Shown: positions 14,191 to 14,433 of the stretch, in pieces
Numbering within the stretch: position 1 is the stretch's first letter
Layout of the letters: each line of letters begins with the position of its first letter
Assembly: GCA_045538075.1 (NCBI GenBank)
Contig: JAZSQT010000087.1
Span: 1 to 14,433, forward strand
Reading direction: 5' to 3'
DNA length: 14,433 bases
Origin: JAZSQT01 sp045538075
GTDB lineage: Bacteria > Chrysiogenota > Deferribacteres > Deferribacterales > Mucispirillaceae
Notes under the pieces: model-generated
What the model saw: only the letters and a program-made list of their open reading frames with translations
The model's database searches: none
What the model was told of the DNA's origin: nothing
Translations under genes and position numbers: made by a program

Positions 14191-14433
14191 GTGGCACGAT
14201 TAATTTTTTTTGGTTCACTATTTCTTTTTTTGTTAGTTGGAGTTTTTTGCTTAATATTTCTTGATGTTAGTAATATTAAAGGTAGTGTAGTTGATACTGA
14301 TAATTCTAATATAGATAATACGTATGATAAATTTGTGATTAAAGTTGATTTTCAAATTCGTAATATTCTTTCTCGTATTTCAAAAGATTGTTTAAGTGGA
14401 AATTATGAATGTATTACGATAAAAGCATATAAT
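14191..14433 (+). CDS. Single-pass membrane protein, partial (3' end outside window)
   Basis: An open frame of 81 codons runs from a GTG at 14191 to the window end. It starts with a hydrophobic helix (about residues 4-24, LIFFGSLFLFLLVGVFCLIF) followed by a polar stretch with DTDNSNIDNTYDKF and a VDFQIRNILSRISKDC segment, so it looks like an anchor or uncleaved signal with an outside domain. I do not recognise a family from the visible part. GGGG at 14182-14185, 5 bases before the GTG, decides the start; no in-frame ATG lies nearby. Two cysteines (about residues 68 and 74) could pair. It lies 48 bases after hflC, beyond the hairpin, and may be part of the same transcription unit by read-through. 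Confidence 0.6.
   Translation, partial: MARLIFFGSLFLFLLVGVFCLIFLDVSNIKGSVVDTDNSNIDNTYDKFVIKVDFQIRNILSRISKDCLSGNYECITIKAYN

Overview
The window is strongly AT-rich chromosomal DNA from a flagellated Gram-negative-type bacterium. No transposase, phage, plasmid, CRISPR, rRNA or tRNA sequence is visible. Marker families are conserved housekeeping and envelope genes: YicC, CoaBC, IHF-alpha, an EF-G paralogue, HflK/HflC and the flagellar FliD/FliS pair. The low G+C, a sigma-54-type flagellar promoter, an IHF-alpha gene followed by a short MerR gene, and an EF-G2-type GTPase suggest a low-GC lineage such as Deferribacterota (Mucispirillum-like). This placement is inference from gene content, not a database result.

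Left part (1-2860): a partial yicC gene leaves the window on the minus strand. Divergent to it is a stomatin-like SPFH protein gene (slipin), closed by a clear intrinsic terminator, and then coaBC for coenzyme A synthesis, closed by a second terminator overlapping its stop codon.

Flagellar block (2884-6373): fliD (an unusually long 947-residue filament cap) and fliS (flagellin export chaperone) form a two-gene operon on the minus strand. Upstream of fliD there is a full sigma-54 (-24/-12) promoter match and, nearer the gene, a good sigma-28 (FliA) match, a tandem late-flagellar promoter pair.

Middle (6374-8972): alternating single genes that meet tail to tail with overlapping 3' ends: a HAD hydrolase against a YvlD-type membrane protein, and a PHP-domain phosphoesterase against the ihfA-merR pair. 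The YvlD-type gene has a good promoter placed so that its mRNA would be leaderless. ihfA has a near-consensus TTGACA/TACAAT promoter and overlaps merR by 8 bases.

Right part (8972-14433): on the minus strand an EF-G paralogue with an altered G3 motif (DTPGY) lies 6 bases before a membrane-anchored protein with a Lys/Glu/Pro-rich linker and an unrecognised, possibly SPOR-like C-terminal domain. Divergent from it, hflK-hflC overlap by ATGA and encode the SPFH complex that in other bacteria controls the FtsH protease. A hairpin and the start of a single-pass membrane protein follow, cut by the window end.

I see no clearly new multi-gene system. The most unusual points are the EF-G2/membrane-protein coupling, the oversized repeat-bearing FliD with tandem sigma-54 and sigma-28 promoters, and the candidate leaderless gene.
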